64,000 nt of DNA, taken from assembly GCF_903819435.1 (NCBI RefSeq), contig NZ_CAIJDP010000049.1, forward strand, positions 1 through 64,000, given 5' to 3'. This DNA comes from Flavobacterium salmonis (lineage in GTDB: Bacteria > Bacteroidota > Bacteroidia > Flavobacteriales > Flavobacteriaceae). The translations under genes were made by a program, and so were the position numbers. A model generated the notes under the pieces. That model searched no databases and had not been told where the DNA came from. It was given only the letters and a program-made list of their open reading frames with translations. This document shows, in pieces, positions 53,732-62,760 of the stretch (within the stretch, counting starts at the first letter, position 1; each line of letters opens with the position of its first letter).

Positions 53732-54499
53732 ATGAATACAAAAAAGAAACCTCTGTTTATTGCATTTTCATCTCAAAAAGGAGGTGTTGGCAAAAGTACA
53801 TTTACAACGCTTGTTGCCAGTACAATGCATTATCGTTTGGGCTATAATGTAGCCGTATTTGATGCTGATTTTCCACAACACAGTCTTATGAAAATGAAGA
53901 CAAGGGATTTGGCAATGGTTATGGAAAATGAGGCTTTGAAAAAGCTGGCGTACAAACAATTTACCACTATCAATAAAAAAGCCTACCCAATTATGCAATA
54001 CAAAGCGGATAACGTATTGCAATCGGCTCACGAATTTGTAAATGCTTCTTCAGTTCCTCTTGATGTTGTATTCTTTGACCTGCCCGGAACCGTGAACACG
54101 CCTGGCATTCTGAAAGCATTAGCTGGAATGAATCACATTTTTACGCCCATCACGGCAGACCGTCTAGTAATGGAAAGTACGCTCATCTTCACACAGCTTT
54201 TGCAGGATGTGATTATGAAAAAGGGGGAAACTTCCATAGAAACCATTAACCTTTTCTGGAATCAGGTAGATGGCAGGGAAAGCACACCTTTATATGGAGT
54301 GTACAATCAGCTGATTGAACAATTAGGGTTAAGTCTAATGCAAAGCCAAGTCAAGAACAGCACACGTTTTCGCAAAGAAAGTGAAATGGACAGCAGAACC
54401 GTTTTCCGTTCTACCGTAATGCCTCCCGATGAACGCTTGATGAAAGCATGTCAGTTAGACCTGTTTATAGAAGAATTACTAAAAATCATTCAATTATAG
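53732..54499 (+). CDS. traA: ParA-family ATPase TraA
   Basis: A 255-residue ParA/MinD ATPase with deviant Walker A SSQKGGVGKSTFTTL (13-27), FDADFPQHSL, and Walker B DVVFFDLPGTVNTPGIL. It is the first gene of the transfer run in CTnDOT-like elements (TraA). It is expected to position element DNA or the transfer apparatus. Confidence 0.88.
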   Translation: MNTKKKPLFIAFSSQKGGVGKSTFTTLVASTMHYRLGYNVAVFDADFPQHSLMKMKTRDLAMVMENEALKKLAYKQFTTINKKAYPIMQYKADNVLQSAHEFVNASSVPLDVVFFDLPGTVNTPGILKALAGMNHIFTPITADRLVMESTLIFTQLLQDVIMKKGETSIETINLFWNQVDGRESTPLYGVYNQLIEQLGLSLMQSQVKNSTRFRKESEMDSRTVFRSTVMPPDERLMKACQLDLFIEELLKIIQL

Positions 54500-54503
54500 C
54501 CTT

Positions 54504-54941
54504 ATGGAGAAAGATAATAAAAGAAAAGTTACTCCGGACATTAACGAAGAATTGATGATGAACCTGATGGTTGATGGCGTTAAAAAAGAAGGAATACATC
54601 TCCCGCCTGAAGCAATCGAAGAGCCAGAAAAAGTAGATAACAAGGAGGAAGAATTACTACGAAGCAAACCTGCACAAAGGGAAAAGAACCGAACAAAGAA
54701 AAGCCTTGACGGAAGTTATGGTGTCCATTTTTTGAGAACCCACTCAATGACGAAGCGTGGAGATAAAAGTATTTACATCAGGCAGGAATATCACGAACGG
54801 TTATCCCGCATCGTACAGGTTATAGGGAAAGATGAGATACCGATGTATGCCTATCTTGACAATATTCTGGAACATCATTTTGAACTATTTGAGAAAGCAA
54901 TTACCGATGATTTTAATGAAAAATTTAAACCCATTTTTTAA
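54504..54941 (+). CDS. DUF3408-family protein TraB
   Basis: A 145-residue protein. A polar N-terminal half is followed by a conserved C-terminal DUF3408 region (SMTKRGDKSIYIRQEYHERLSRIVQVIGKDEIPMYAYLDNILEHHFELFEKAI) resembling a ribbon-helix-helix partner. It starts 4 bp after traA and probably acts as its ParB-like partner. Confidence 0.82.
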   Translation: MEKDNKRKVTPDINEELMMNLMVDGVKKEGIHLPPEAIEEPEKVDNKEEELLRSKPAQREKNRTKKSLDGSYGVHFLRTHSMTKRGDKSIYIRQEYHERLSRIVQVIGKDEIPMYAYLDNILEHHFELFEKAITDDFNEKFKPIF

Positions 54942-54952
54942 AATATTTGATT

Positions 54953-55588
54953 ATGGAAATAGTAATTGTGATATGCCTGCTGATAGTTATTGTCCTGCTT
55001 TTGCAGGATAAGATTGTCATTAATGACAGGTGGGGGCAAAAATCGAAACAGGAAAAAATCAATCCAAATCTGCCTGATATTATGGGACAACCAAAACCTG
55101 TTGAACGCCTTTCAGTGCCAAACACTGCCAATAAAAGCCAAATAGAGGAACAAGAGATAAACCCTGATAATTTAGACATTGAATACGACGAAAATGAAAA
55201 CGTAGGTATTCAAATTCCGCAGGAAGAGCTGGACGAAGTTTTCAGAAATATACCTGATTTGGAGGAAGAGGAAGAAGAATGGAACAGGTATGGAATATCC
55301 GGTGGCGATGACAGTCTTGCCCAAGGGGTTACCTATGACGAACTAAGCTCCGTGGGAGCGTTACTCCAAAAAGAAAATTTGGAACAAGCCCAAAAGCAAA
55401 CGGCGATTGCGATAGTTCAAAGATTACAGGGTACTGAATTATTCAGCCTACTGGAAAATTCCATTGAGGGTGCTTCCCGAAAAATTGCCGAGCTTTTGGA
55501 TAGCACACTTTCATCTGAAACTGAAGCCGGTTCTTCCACTTTGCGGAATAATGATTTGGGAGATTTTGATATTGGAGCGTTTGTATAG
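54953..55588 (+). CDS. TraD-like conjugative element protein
   Basis: A 211-residue protein with one N-terminal membrane segment (MEIVIVICLLIVIVLLLQD), an acidic middle (DLEEEEEEWNRYG) and a helical C-terminus ending LSSETEAGSSTLRNNDLGDFDIGAFV. This is the TraD position in the transfer run. The ATG at 54953 was chosen; an in-frame TTG at 54947 would add two residues. A second, broken copy of its last 26 codons lies at 57012-57092. Confidence 0.7.
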   Translation: MEIVIVICLLIVIVLLLQDKIVINDRWGQKSKQEKINPNLPDIMGQPKPVERLSVPNTANKSQIEEQEINPDNLDIEYDENENVGIQIPQEELDEVFRNIPDLEEEEEEWNRYGISGGDDSLAQGVTYDELSSVGALLQKENLEQAQKQTAIAIVQRLQGTELFSLLENSIEGASRKIAELLDSTLSSETEAGSSTLRNNDLGDFDIGAFV

Positions 55589-55617
55589 ACTTCTTTATCA
55601 TTTATAAATAAGAAACT

Positions 55618-56970
55618 ATGGAAAGAGAATTGCAGACTATCAACATAGAACCAGGAAGTTTGCTTGACTTGCGTTTGAAAAAAGGCGTACTCCCTACGCT
55701 TGATATTGCAGGTCATACATTCTATGTGGATTTACAAATGGACAAACTGCGACCAAAGGACGACTTTAAATCCAAAGGAATAAACTTTACTGAAATAAAA
55801 GACTACTATGACCGTGATAGACGGGCGTATGTCATTCCCTATAATCCTACTACACACGAATTTCAGCAGGACGATGTTTCTGCAATGACCGAACTGCCTA
55901 AAGATGTTATTATCGTACAGTTCCCCAATCAGTATGAACTGGATATAGTCGGATGGAATAAAAAGTACGACAATAGTTTTATTAATCAAGACGTAAAGCA
56001 AATGCACTTTGAAGCCCGTATTCTGCCGTGGGTAGATACCAATTTGATAGAACATATAAAGCGTAATGTTGTAGAACAGCTACAGCCAAAAGAAGAATAT
56101 ATCGTCAATGAGCCAAAGGACAACTTGTACAGAATACCCACCGATACCGAGAGGGAACTTCCAACATATAAAATACACGGAACGGAATTTATCGTAGATG
56201 TCAATCAGTTGGAAATTCGGGAAAAAGACAACCTAAAAAATGTAATTTCTATATCGGATATCGATGAGAAAGCAATACAAGGTTATAAATTTTGGTACAG
56301 TCCGAATAATAAGAGCTTGACAACATACGCCGAGCAGGGAGCAAAATTGGTAGAGATACCCGATTTCGTAAAGCTTGACCCAATAGGAATGGCAAAAAAA
56401 CATAACATTTCCGAAAATAAAATAGCGGAAATGGACGATTTCAAACTAATGGTTAATCAAGATACGTTTGATAAAATTGCCTATAAAGGGATTATACCAA
56501 CGATAGATATTGCAGGACACACCTTTTATATTGACTTGTTTAATGACAAATTACATCCTAAAGATGATATTTGGTCACGAGGTATCATCTTTTCCGAACT
56601 CAAGTATTATTATTCGCACAAAGACAGCACCTTTACCATTCCTTACAACCAAAGGACACATACCTTTCAGGAAGTGAGCCTGAATGTCAAGGAAATTCCC
56701 GAAGACCTTATTGTTGTACAAATACCCAGCAAACGTACCCTTGACCCAATTTGGCAAAATAAGTCAGGAAACTTAAATAGTTCGGATTATCTTAAAAAAG
56801 AGGGAATACATCTGCATTTTGAAGCCAAAGTAATACCGTGGCATCAGACCCGACTTGCGGAAACTGTAAAGCATAACAATAGACAAGAGGTAAAAGCGGA
56901 GCAAAAACCGTCCATAAGTCTAATGCCAGAAGAAAGTACAGTAAATAAAAGAAAAGGTCGCAGAATTTAA
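55618..56970 (+). CDS. Unknown conjugative-element protein with three internal repeats
   Basis: A 450-residue protein with an internal duplication. The segment KGVLPTLDIAGHTFYVDL…KLRPKDD…IPYNPTTHEFQ (about 20-84) recurs as KGIIPTIDIAGHTFYIDL…KLHPKDD…IPYNQRTHTFQ (about 295-360). A diverged middle copy starts at ELPTYKIHGTEFIVDV (about 178). Each copy is followed by a segment with a VQxPN/S motif and an HFEA(R/K)(I/V)xPW motif. The domain seems related to the beta repeats of DUF3945/DUF4099 proteins. Function is unknown. It has a basic C-terminal tail (NKRKGRRI). Confidence 0.65.
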   Translation: MERELQTINIEPGSLLDLRLKKGVLPTLDIAGHTFYVDLQMDKLRPKDDFKSKGINFTEIKDYYDRDRRAYVIPYNPTTHEFQQDDVSAMTELPKDVIIVQFPNQYELDIVGWNKKYDNSFINQDVKQMHFEARILPWVDTNLIEHIKRNVVEQLQPKEEYIVNEPKDNLYRIPTDTERELPTYKIHGTEFIVDVNQLEIREKDNLKNVISISDIDEKAIQGYKFWYSPNNKSLTTYAEQGAKLVEIPDFVKLDPIGMAKKHNISENKIAEMDDFKLMVNQDTFDKIAYKGIIPTIDIAGHTFYIDLFNDKLHPKDDIWSRGIIFSELKYYYSHKDSTFTIPYNQRTHTFQEVSLNVKEIPEDLIVVQIPSKRTLDPIWQNKSGNLNSSDYLKKEGIHLHFEAKVIPWHQTRLAETVKHNNRQEVKAEQKPSISLMPEESTVNKRKGRRI

Positions 56971-57011
56971 TCGAATATGCTAAATAAATAGCTAAGCTAT
57001 TGCGCAGTTGC

Positions 57012-57092
57012 CTTTCCACTGAAACGGAAGCTAGTTCTTTCACTTTGCGGAAAAATTATTTGGAAGGGTTTGATATTGGGGAGTTTGTGTGA
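57012..57092 (+). pseudogene. Duplicated 3' end of the traD-like gene
   Basis: Reads LSTETEASSFTLRKNYLEGFDIGEFV and stop, a diverged copy of the last 26 codons of the gene at 54953-55588. Nothing of the rest is present. It lies between the conjugative-element genes and the restriction locus and marks a recombination joint. Confidence 0.75.
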
Positions 57093-57250
57093 ACTACCTA
57101 ATATCATTTTTTGGTTCTACCCATCTTTCAAAATCAAATAGCCTTCTAAGTGTAACTGTAAACATTCTATCAATATTAAATTCTAGAGGAATCCAAAATG
57201 CTTGATAGAATGCTTGTTTTATCCAGATTTTAAAAGTACAATGAAGTTTT

Positions 57251-60200
57251 TTATATTTGGCCACCAACACCTTTAAACTTCTCAACAAATGATGCGATTT
57301 TTTGAAAAACACTCTGTTTTTTACTCAAATATTGTGGATTTAAAGGACTCATTTTAGGTAAAATAGCATTGAGTTCCGTTCCGTTTTCATTAGCAAATTC
57401 ACGCTTTAAAGATGCTGCGATGTATCGTTTTGCTTCTTCCTCATTTAAATTTTCGTCTGCAATCAATTCTGAAACTTCTGTTTTCAGTTTGCCTTGCGCA
57501 TATGAGTAAAATGAATCTAAAACATTCGCTTTATCTTGAATGGTTTCAAGGTCTGTTTCATTTATAAAATCTACAACTAAACTCTCTTTTGCTCTGTTAC
57601 CTATACTCGCTCGAATAACCCTACGAACTTCTTCAATCAAAATGGCTTTATCTTTGTTCTTTTTATTATGCTCAAAAATCAATTCAAGAATATAATCAAG
57701 GTTTATTTCTTGAGATTTAAGCAGGTCTATTTCAAAGACAACATCATCCCAATCAATATTTGATTCTTCTGATTCTTTGCCGTTTTTTTCACGTCTTAAC
57801 CAATCACGTATATCATTATAGGTAGAGCGATAATCTTGAATTGTTCGTTCTGGCAACAAGTTTATCTCTTGCATTATTGCTATGTCTTCGTCTGTTACAA
57901 AGTAAGTTTCTTTAAATGCTTCAAGAGCTTCAGTGTCGTTTATATCTATTGTTTGAAGTGCTTTAAGATTGGTAAACTCATCGTAATTCTGTAGGATGTT
58001 TTCAACTCGCAAGTACTCTCCAAATAGTTTTGAGAACTCTTTTTTATCCTTTTCTGTTACTATTTCATCGGGATTCGAGAACTTTTCATTTAGCTCCTGT
58101 ACGACATCTACAAAACCTCTGCGTGCTTCTCCTGTGGTAATATCTGTAAAGCCTTCTAAAAATTCTTTATAGCTCTTTTCTAGTACTACATTTTTAGTGT
58201 TTTTGTCTCCAAATAAAGTTATGGCATTAACAGTAGCTGTTTCTAAATCTCTAAAAGTAATAATATTTCCAAAGGTTTTTGTAGCATCATAGATACGGTT
58301 GGTACGAGAAAAAGCTTGCATTAAACCATGATAACGCAAGTTCTTATCTACAAATAAGGTATTAAGTGTTGGAGCATCAAATCCAGTAAGGAACATACCC
58401 ACTACAATGATAAGGTCAATTTCTTTATTCTTTACACGTTTTGCTAGGTCACGATAGTAGTTTTGGAACTCTTTACTTTCGACTCCAAAACTAGTTTTGA
58501 ACATTGCATTATAGTCTTTTATTGCTTCAGTTAAAAATTCTTTAGCACTACTATCCATTGCAGAAGGTTCAAAGTTTTCATCTACTATTTCACCAATGGC
58601 ACTCTGTTCTTCGTTTGCAGCATAGGAGAATATTGTTGCAATTCTTAAAGGCTTTTCATTGTCTTTTTGCTGGTTGTTTAATTCCTCATAATAACATTTA
58701 GCAGCATCCACACTACTTACTGCAAACATGGCGTTAAAACCTTTATTTCCACCTTGATTTCTGTGTGTTTTTATTCTGAAATTCTTTAGAATGTATTGAG
58801 ATATTTCCTTAATTCGACCAGGATGCAAAAATGATTTTTTATTTTCTGCTGCACTTAACTTTTTCTCGTCTTGTTCTGTTTCGATACCCTTAAACTTAGG
58901 ACGTACATTATTATAATCTACTTTGAATTTCAGCACTTTTTCATCCCTAATGGCGTCAGTAATTACATATGAATGCAATTCGCGACCAAATACACTTGCT
59001 GTTGTTTCTGCACCTAAAGCATTTTCAGGAAAGATTGGAGTACCTGTAAAACCAAATTGATAGAACTTTTTAAATTTTTTGTTCAGATTCTTTTGGGCCT
59101 CACCAAATTGAGAACGGTGAGCTTCATCAAAAATGAATACCACTTGCTTTTGATAAATAGCTAAATCATTCTCGCTTTTCATTAGATGGTTTAGCTTCTG
59201 AATGGTTGTGACAATTATCTTATTGTCCTCTTTTTCAATATTTCTCTTCAAACCTGCGGTACTGTCGGAACCGTTTACGCTATCTGGCGAAAATCTTTGG
59301 TATTCTTTCATAGTTTGAAAGTCCAAATCTTTACGATCTACTACAAAGAAAACTTTGTCAATGAATTCTAAATCAGTAGCTAAGCGAGCCGCTTTAAAAC
59401 TGGTCAATGTTTTACCCGAACCTGTGGTGTGCCAAATATAACCACCACTTTCGACTTTCGACCACTTTTTGGCTTGGTATGAACTTGAAATTTTCCATAA
59501 CATTCTCTCTGTTGCTGCAATTTGATAAGGTCGCATGATAAGCAATGTATCACTTGTATCAAAAACCGAATAGGTGAGCAACACATTTAATAAAGTGTTT
59601 TTTTGAAAAAAGGTTGTTGTAAAATCTTTAAGATCTTTAATCAATGTATTATCGGCTTTTGCCCAGTTCATCGTAAAGTCAAAACTGTTTTTATTTCGCT
59701 CCACGGTGTTAGCAAAATAACGGCTATCAGTACCATTTGTGATAACAAAAATCTGTAAGTATTTATATAGCGAGTTGCTGCTATTAAAACTCTCTTTGGA
59801 ATAACGATGTAATTGATTAAAAGCTTCACGAATAGCAACGCCTCGTTTTTTAATTTCTACCTGTACCAATGGTAAGCCGTTGACTAAAATGGTAACATCA
59901 TAGCGATTGGAATGGGTTCCTTTTTGTTGAAATTGTGAGATGACCTGAACCTTATTACGAGCAACATTTTTTTTGTCAACTAAGTAAATGTTTTGAATAT
60001 GTCCGTCATCAAAAACAAAATCGTAGATGTAATTGTCATGAATTTTTCTTGTTTTTTCGACCAAATTATCACTTGGCTTATCTAAATATTCCTCCAAAAA
60101 ACGAGACCATTCACTATCAGAAAACTCCATGTTGTTAAGCGCTTGCAATTGTACTCTTACATTTGCCAACATGGATTCAATAGTAGTCAGATTAGGATTT

Positions 60201-60355
60201 TCATACCCTTGATTGATTAAATCTTGAATAAATTCTTTCTCAAGAGCGGTCTCTGTTTGGTAAACAGCTGGAGTTTCATTTACCTCTAAATATTTTGTGT
60301 ATGCGTCTAAAACAATAAAATTGTTCGATTCTGCTATGGTTTTATACTGTGTCAT
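57251..60355 (-). CDS. hsdR: Type I restriction enzyme, HsdR subunit
   Basis: A 1034-residue motor and nuclease subunit. The N-terminal nuclease has [14 protein letters not shown] (D/E-x-K type). Helicase motifs include [41 protein letters not shown] and [12 protein letters not shown], and a helical C-terminal domain binds HsdM/HsdS. It cleaves unmodified DNA after translocation. It overlaps the preceding ATPase gene by 14 bp, showing one hsd operon. Confidence 0.93.
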   Translation of the reverse strand: MTQYKTIAESNNFIVLDAYTKYLEVNETPAVYQTETALEKEFIQDLINQGYENPNLTTIESMLANVRVQLQALNNMEFSDSEWSRFLEEYLDKPSDNLVEKTRKIHDNYIYDFVFDDGHIQNIYLVDKKNVARNKVQVISQFQQKGTHSNRYDVTILVNGLPLVQVEIKKRGVAIREAFNQLHRYSKESFNSSNSLYKYLQIFVITNGTDSRYFANTVERNKNSFDFTMNWAKADNTLIKDLKDFTTTFFQKNTLLNVLLTYSVFDTSDTLLIMRPYQIAATERMLWKISSSYQAKKWSKVESGGYIWHTTGSGKTLTSFKAARLATDLEFIDKVFFVVDRKDLDFQTMKEYQRFSPDSVNGSDSTAGLKRNIEKEDNKIIVTTIQKLNHLMKSENDLAIYQKQVVFIFDEAHRSQFGEAQKNLNKKFKKFYQFGFTGTPIFPENALGAETTASVFGRELHSYVITDAIRDEKVLKFKVDYNNVRPKFKGIETEQDEKKLSAAENKKSFLHPGRIKEISQYILKNFRIKTHRNQGGNKGFNAMFAVSSVDAAKCYYEELNNQQKDNEKPLRIATIFSYAANEEQSAIGEIVDENFEPSAMDSSAKEFLTEAIKDYNAMFKTSFGVESKEFQNYYRDLAKRVKNKEIDLIIVVGMFLTGFDAPTLNTLFVDKNLRYHGLMQAFSRTNRIYDATKTFGNIITFRDLETATVNAITLFGDKNTKNVVLEKSYKEFLEGFTDITTGEARRGFVDVVQELNEKFSNPDEIVTEKDKKEFSKLFGEYLRVENILQNYDEFTNLKALQTIDINDTEALEAFKETYFVTDEDIAIMQEINLLPERTIQDYRSTYNDIRDWLRREKNGKESEESNIDWDDVVFEIDLLKSQEINLDYILELIFEHNKKNKDKAILIEEVRRVIRASIGNRAKESLVVDFINETDLETIQDKANVLDSFYSYAQGKLKTEVSELIADENLNEEEAKRYIAASLKREFANENGTELNAILPKMSPLNPQYLSKKQSVFQKIASFVEKFKGVGGQI

Positions 60356-61502
60356 TTTCTGTTACAATTGGGATAATAGTTGATTTAAAACTGTACATTC
60401 TTTTTATTTCTTGCACTAAGAAGCCAAGAACTCTCTTATCATTTTCATCAACAATTGAAATTTCTTCACCATGATGTTTTGAATGGCTAGAAAGATTAAG
60501 TATACGATCATAATATGCTTGGCGTGAATCTTGTGGCAAAAGCTCTTCCCATTTATTGTAACCTAGAAAAGTGGATGTCTTTTCTAGTATGTTACGAAGA
60601 AAATTAAAATGATATTTTTGGATATTAACTGGTGGTTGTATGGCTTTTTCTAGTTCTGACAATAGAAACAGATGATACGAGAATGGAGAGTCACTCAATT
60701 GCTCATCTATTGAAAAAGTACCATCATCCATTTTTTCTAAACGCCACTTCATAGTTTTTTTTACTCTATTAAATTCATTGTATAAAACATTATAGAAAAG
60801 TGGATTGTGTGTAGTTATGATGAACTTCAATTCCGACGTACTGGACTTAATTTGTTTAGCAATATTTACAGCCAATTCAATCAAATGCGCATCATCTAAA
60901 GAGCTAACCGGGTCATCAATAAAGATATATTCTAAATTATTAAAAGCTGGTGTACTACGCTCCTCTGGTTCAGGAATATTCAATATTCCAATAACTTCTT
61001 CCAATAAACTATAAAATACACACCAAATAAAATTACTTTCTTCTCCCTTTGATATTTTTATATTTTCAAGACTGTCGTCACCTCCACGCTCCATAGAAAA
61101 GGTAACTTCTGAAAAGTCTTCACTGAATTTTGGTGTTATAAATGGACTAGTATAATGCTGAAAATTGGAAACTATGTTACCATCTTGACCTTGTTCTTTA
61201 AGAAAATTGAGTGCTAAATTTGTGAAACCATTTGGTCGAATTGTAAGTTTTCTATTTAAATCAGCATCCAAGTCATTATCCCAGTAGAATAGGTCTTCTG
61301 TGAACGCATTATAATAAAGCACTTTAATTCCAGTTTCTTCTTCTTCTAATTCCTCTTCCTCTTCAACATCTTTAGGAGCAACTAAAAGTCTAAATTCACG
61401 TGACAACCGTGTTTTCCCGGTGCCATTGAAAGCGTAAATCAACTGTACTTTTTTATTGGCATCTTTAAGAGTTTGTGCTATTTCAGTTAATGACTGTGCC
61501 AT
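60342..61502 (-). CDS. PrrC-like anticodon nuclease candidate (ABC-type ATPase in hsd operon)
   Basis: A 386-residue protein with an N-terminal ABC-type ATPase. It has Walker A FNGTGKTR (25-32), signature KISKGEES (149-156), Walker B and D-loop [14 protein letters not shown] (192-205) and an H-loop TTHNP (230-234). In the C-terminal domain Arg303 and Glu307 form RxxxE (FLRNILEKT), and His340, His343 and His344 follow ([11 protein letters not shown]). E. coli PrrC is 396 residues, has the same ATPase layout and an Arg-x3-Glu…His triad with His 36 residues after Arg; here it is 37. prrC also lies between hsdS and hsdR. A tRNA-cutting toxin silenced by the restriction complex is the best reading. 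An acidic insert ([12 protein letters not shown]) is unusual. Confidence 0.65.
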   Translation of the reverse strand: MAQSLTEIAQTLKDANKKVQLIYAFNGTGKTRLSREFRLLVAPKDVEEEEELEEEETGIKVLYYNAFTEDLFYWDNDLDADLNRKLTIRPNGFTNLALNFLKEQGQDGNIVSNFQHYTSPFITPKFSEDFSEVTFSMERGGDDSLENIKISKGEESNFIWCVFYSLLEEVIGILNIPEPEERSTPAFNNLEYIFIDDPVSSLDDAHLIELAVNIAKQIKSSTSELKFIITTHNPLFYNVLYNEFNRVKKTMKWRLEKMDDGTFSIDEQLSDSPFSYHLFLLSELEKAIQPPVNIQKYHFNFLRNILEKTSTFLGYNKWEELLPQDSRQAYYDRILNLSSHSKHHGEEISIVDENDKRVLGFLVQEIKRMYSFKSTIIPIVTENDTV

Positions 61503-61506
61503 ATTA

Positions 61507-62760
61507 TTATTCTAAATTATCTTTTGGGAATGTTAACAACAAATCTCTGTAATACTCATATTGTTTTTTTCTTAACGCTATTTCTTTTGGTAAGCCTTCG
61601 CTTATAGAATTAGTTAAAATGTCAAATTTGTCTAAAATGGCTACTATTCGTTCCTGTTCTTCTTTGGAAGGAACTGGAATTATTGCTTTACCTAAACCTT
61701 TTGCATTAATAGCAGAAATTTTACCGGACGAAATGTGTTTTTTAATTTGATCATGGAATTGTTTGGTGCGTGTAAAATAAGCAACAAACTTTGGGTTTAA
61801 TGTCGTTTTATAAGAAAAACAAGCATCGTGAACTACTACACCTTCGTCACCTAACCAAGCCGTTCCCATGCCGATATCTTCGATAGTTTCACCTGCTGCT
61901 ACTATGACAACATCACCTTTATTGGCAACTCGTAGATTTTTATTTTTAACTAGTTCTTCACTCAAAAAGGATTTCGTTTTATCTGCCCAAGTTCCATAAT
62001 GTGTGTACATCTCGCCATAATGAATAACGGGAACTCCTTCTGAAATTAAATCAGTTTTTACAAAGCGTTTACCCCTTTGAAACACTCCAATACTTTCATC
62101 ATCCATTGGTAAATGTTGTACTTTATTTTTATCAAAGTAGTACAATTTCTCTATATAATAACTATATTGCATTTTTCGTGCTGTAAGCTCTGCTGTAAGC
62201 TCTGCTGTAAGCTCTGTAAAAGAATCGAGAATTGCAACTATTTTTTGTTGAATTTCTAATGATTTTTTTGGATTATTTGGGCACGGAATAGGGATAAGTA
62301 AAGCTTTTATAATATCCGCATTTAAGTTACTTACAGAACTACTATTTATCTTTGTTAACCAATAATTTTGAACAATATCAGATGAAAGATAATGAAATAT
62401 GTAATCAGTGTTCAGTTCATCTTCAAAATTACTAATTGATGCCCAGCCATCATGAATTGCTCCATCAATATTAAGTATATAAGGTCGTCCAAAACTCATC
62501 GAATTAGACATAATTAAATCACCTTTTTTTAATATTCTTGATTTTTCGGCTCCTTCGTGTGTTATTTTTTGTTTAGTTTGACTAACATATTTTGAATTAG
62601 GCAGAGTGTCGCCTATTTTTATCCAAGGAACACCATTTTGATTATCAGTAATAAACTTTGATATAGGACGCGGCGAAGCACCTCTTTGGATTTTAGACAC
62701 ATCCCCCAAAGGTTTCCATTCCACGGTAACACCGTTTAATAATTTTTCTAAATAACTCAT
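61507..62760 (-). CDS. hsdS: Type I restriction specificity subunit HsdS
   Basis: A 417-residue specificity subunit with two target-recognition domains. Domain 1 runs about 12-185 ([14 protein letters not shown]…[15 protein letters not shown]). The first conserved spacer contains [26 protein letters not shown]. Domain 2 runs about 220-385 ([15 protein letters not shown]…[16 protein letters not shown]), and the second spacer is [14 protein letters not shown]…[11 protein letters not shown]. The TAEL-type repeats in spacer 1 resemble EcoR124-type HsdS, where repeat number sets the gap in the recognition site. It overlaps hsdM by 4 bp. Confidence 0.92.
   Translation of the reverse strand: MSYLEKLLNGVTVEWKPLGDVSKIQRGASPRPISKFITDNQNGVPWIKIGDTLPNSKYVSQTKQKITHEGAEKSRILKKGDLIMSNSMSFGRPYILNIDGAIHDGWASISNFEDELNTDYIFHYLSSDIVQNYWLTKINSSSVSNLNADIIKALLIPIPCPNNPKKSLEIQQKIVAILDSFTELTAELTAELTARKMQYSYYIEKLYYFDKNKVQHLPMDDESIGVFQRGKRFVKTDLISEGVPVIHYGEMYTHYGTWADKTKSFLSEELVKNKNLRVANKGDVVIVAAGETIEDIGMGTAWLGDEGVVVHDACFSYKTTLNPKFVAYFTRTKQFHDQIKKHISSGKISAINAKGLGKAIIPVPSKEEQERIVAILDKFDILTNSISEGLPKEIALRKKQYEYYRDLLLTFPKDNLE
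62181..62216. repeat. Three perfect 12-bp repeats inside hsdS
   Basis: The plus strand reads CTGTAAGCTCTG three times in succession. On the coding strand it encodes (T)[12 protein letters not shown] in the linker between the two recognition domains. Slippage by 12 bp would keep the frame and change linker length. Confidence 0.9.

Larger units (their letters stand above)
30402..57092. mobile_element. Part of a CTnDOT-like integrative conjugative element
   Basis: Gene order rteC, HTH genes, DUF3945 protein, topB, DUF1896 protein, methylase-helicase, traG-type coupling protein, mobB, mobA, traA, traB, traD is the known backbone of Bacteroidetes conjugative transposons. Integrase, excisionase module and traE onward are not in the window, so both ends are unknown. 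The coordinates given only span recognised backbone genes and their cargo. Confidence 0.8.

Noticed and set aside
57094..57312. 72-codon minus-strand frame at the 3' end of hsdR
   Set aside because: It overlaps the hsdR end in another frame, is basic and aromatic without a motif, and has no start context.
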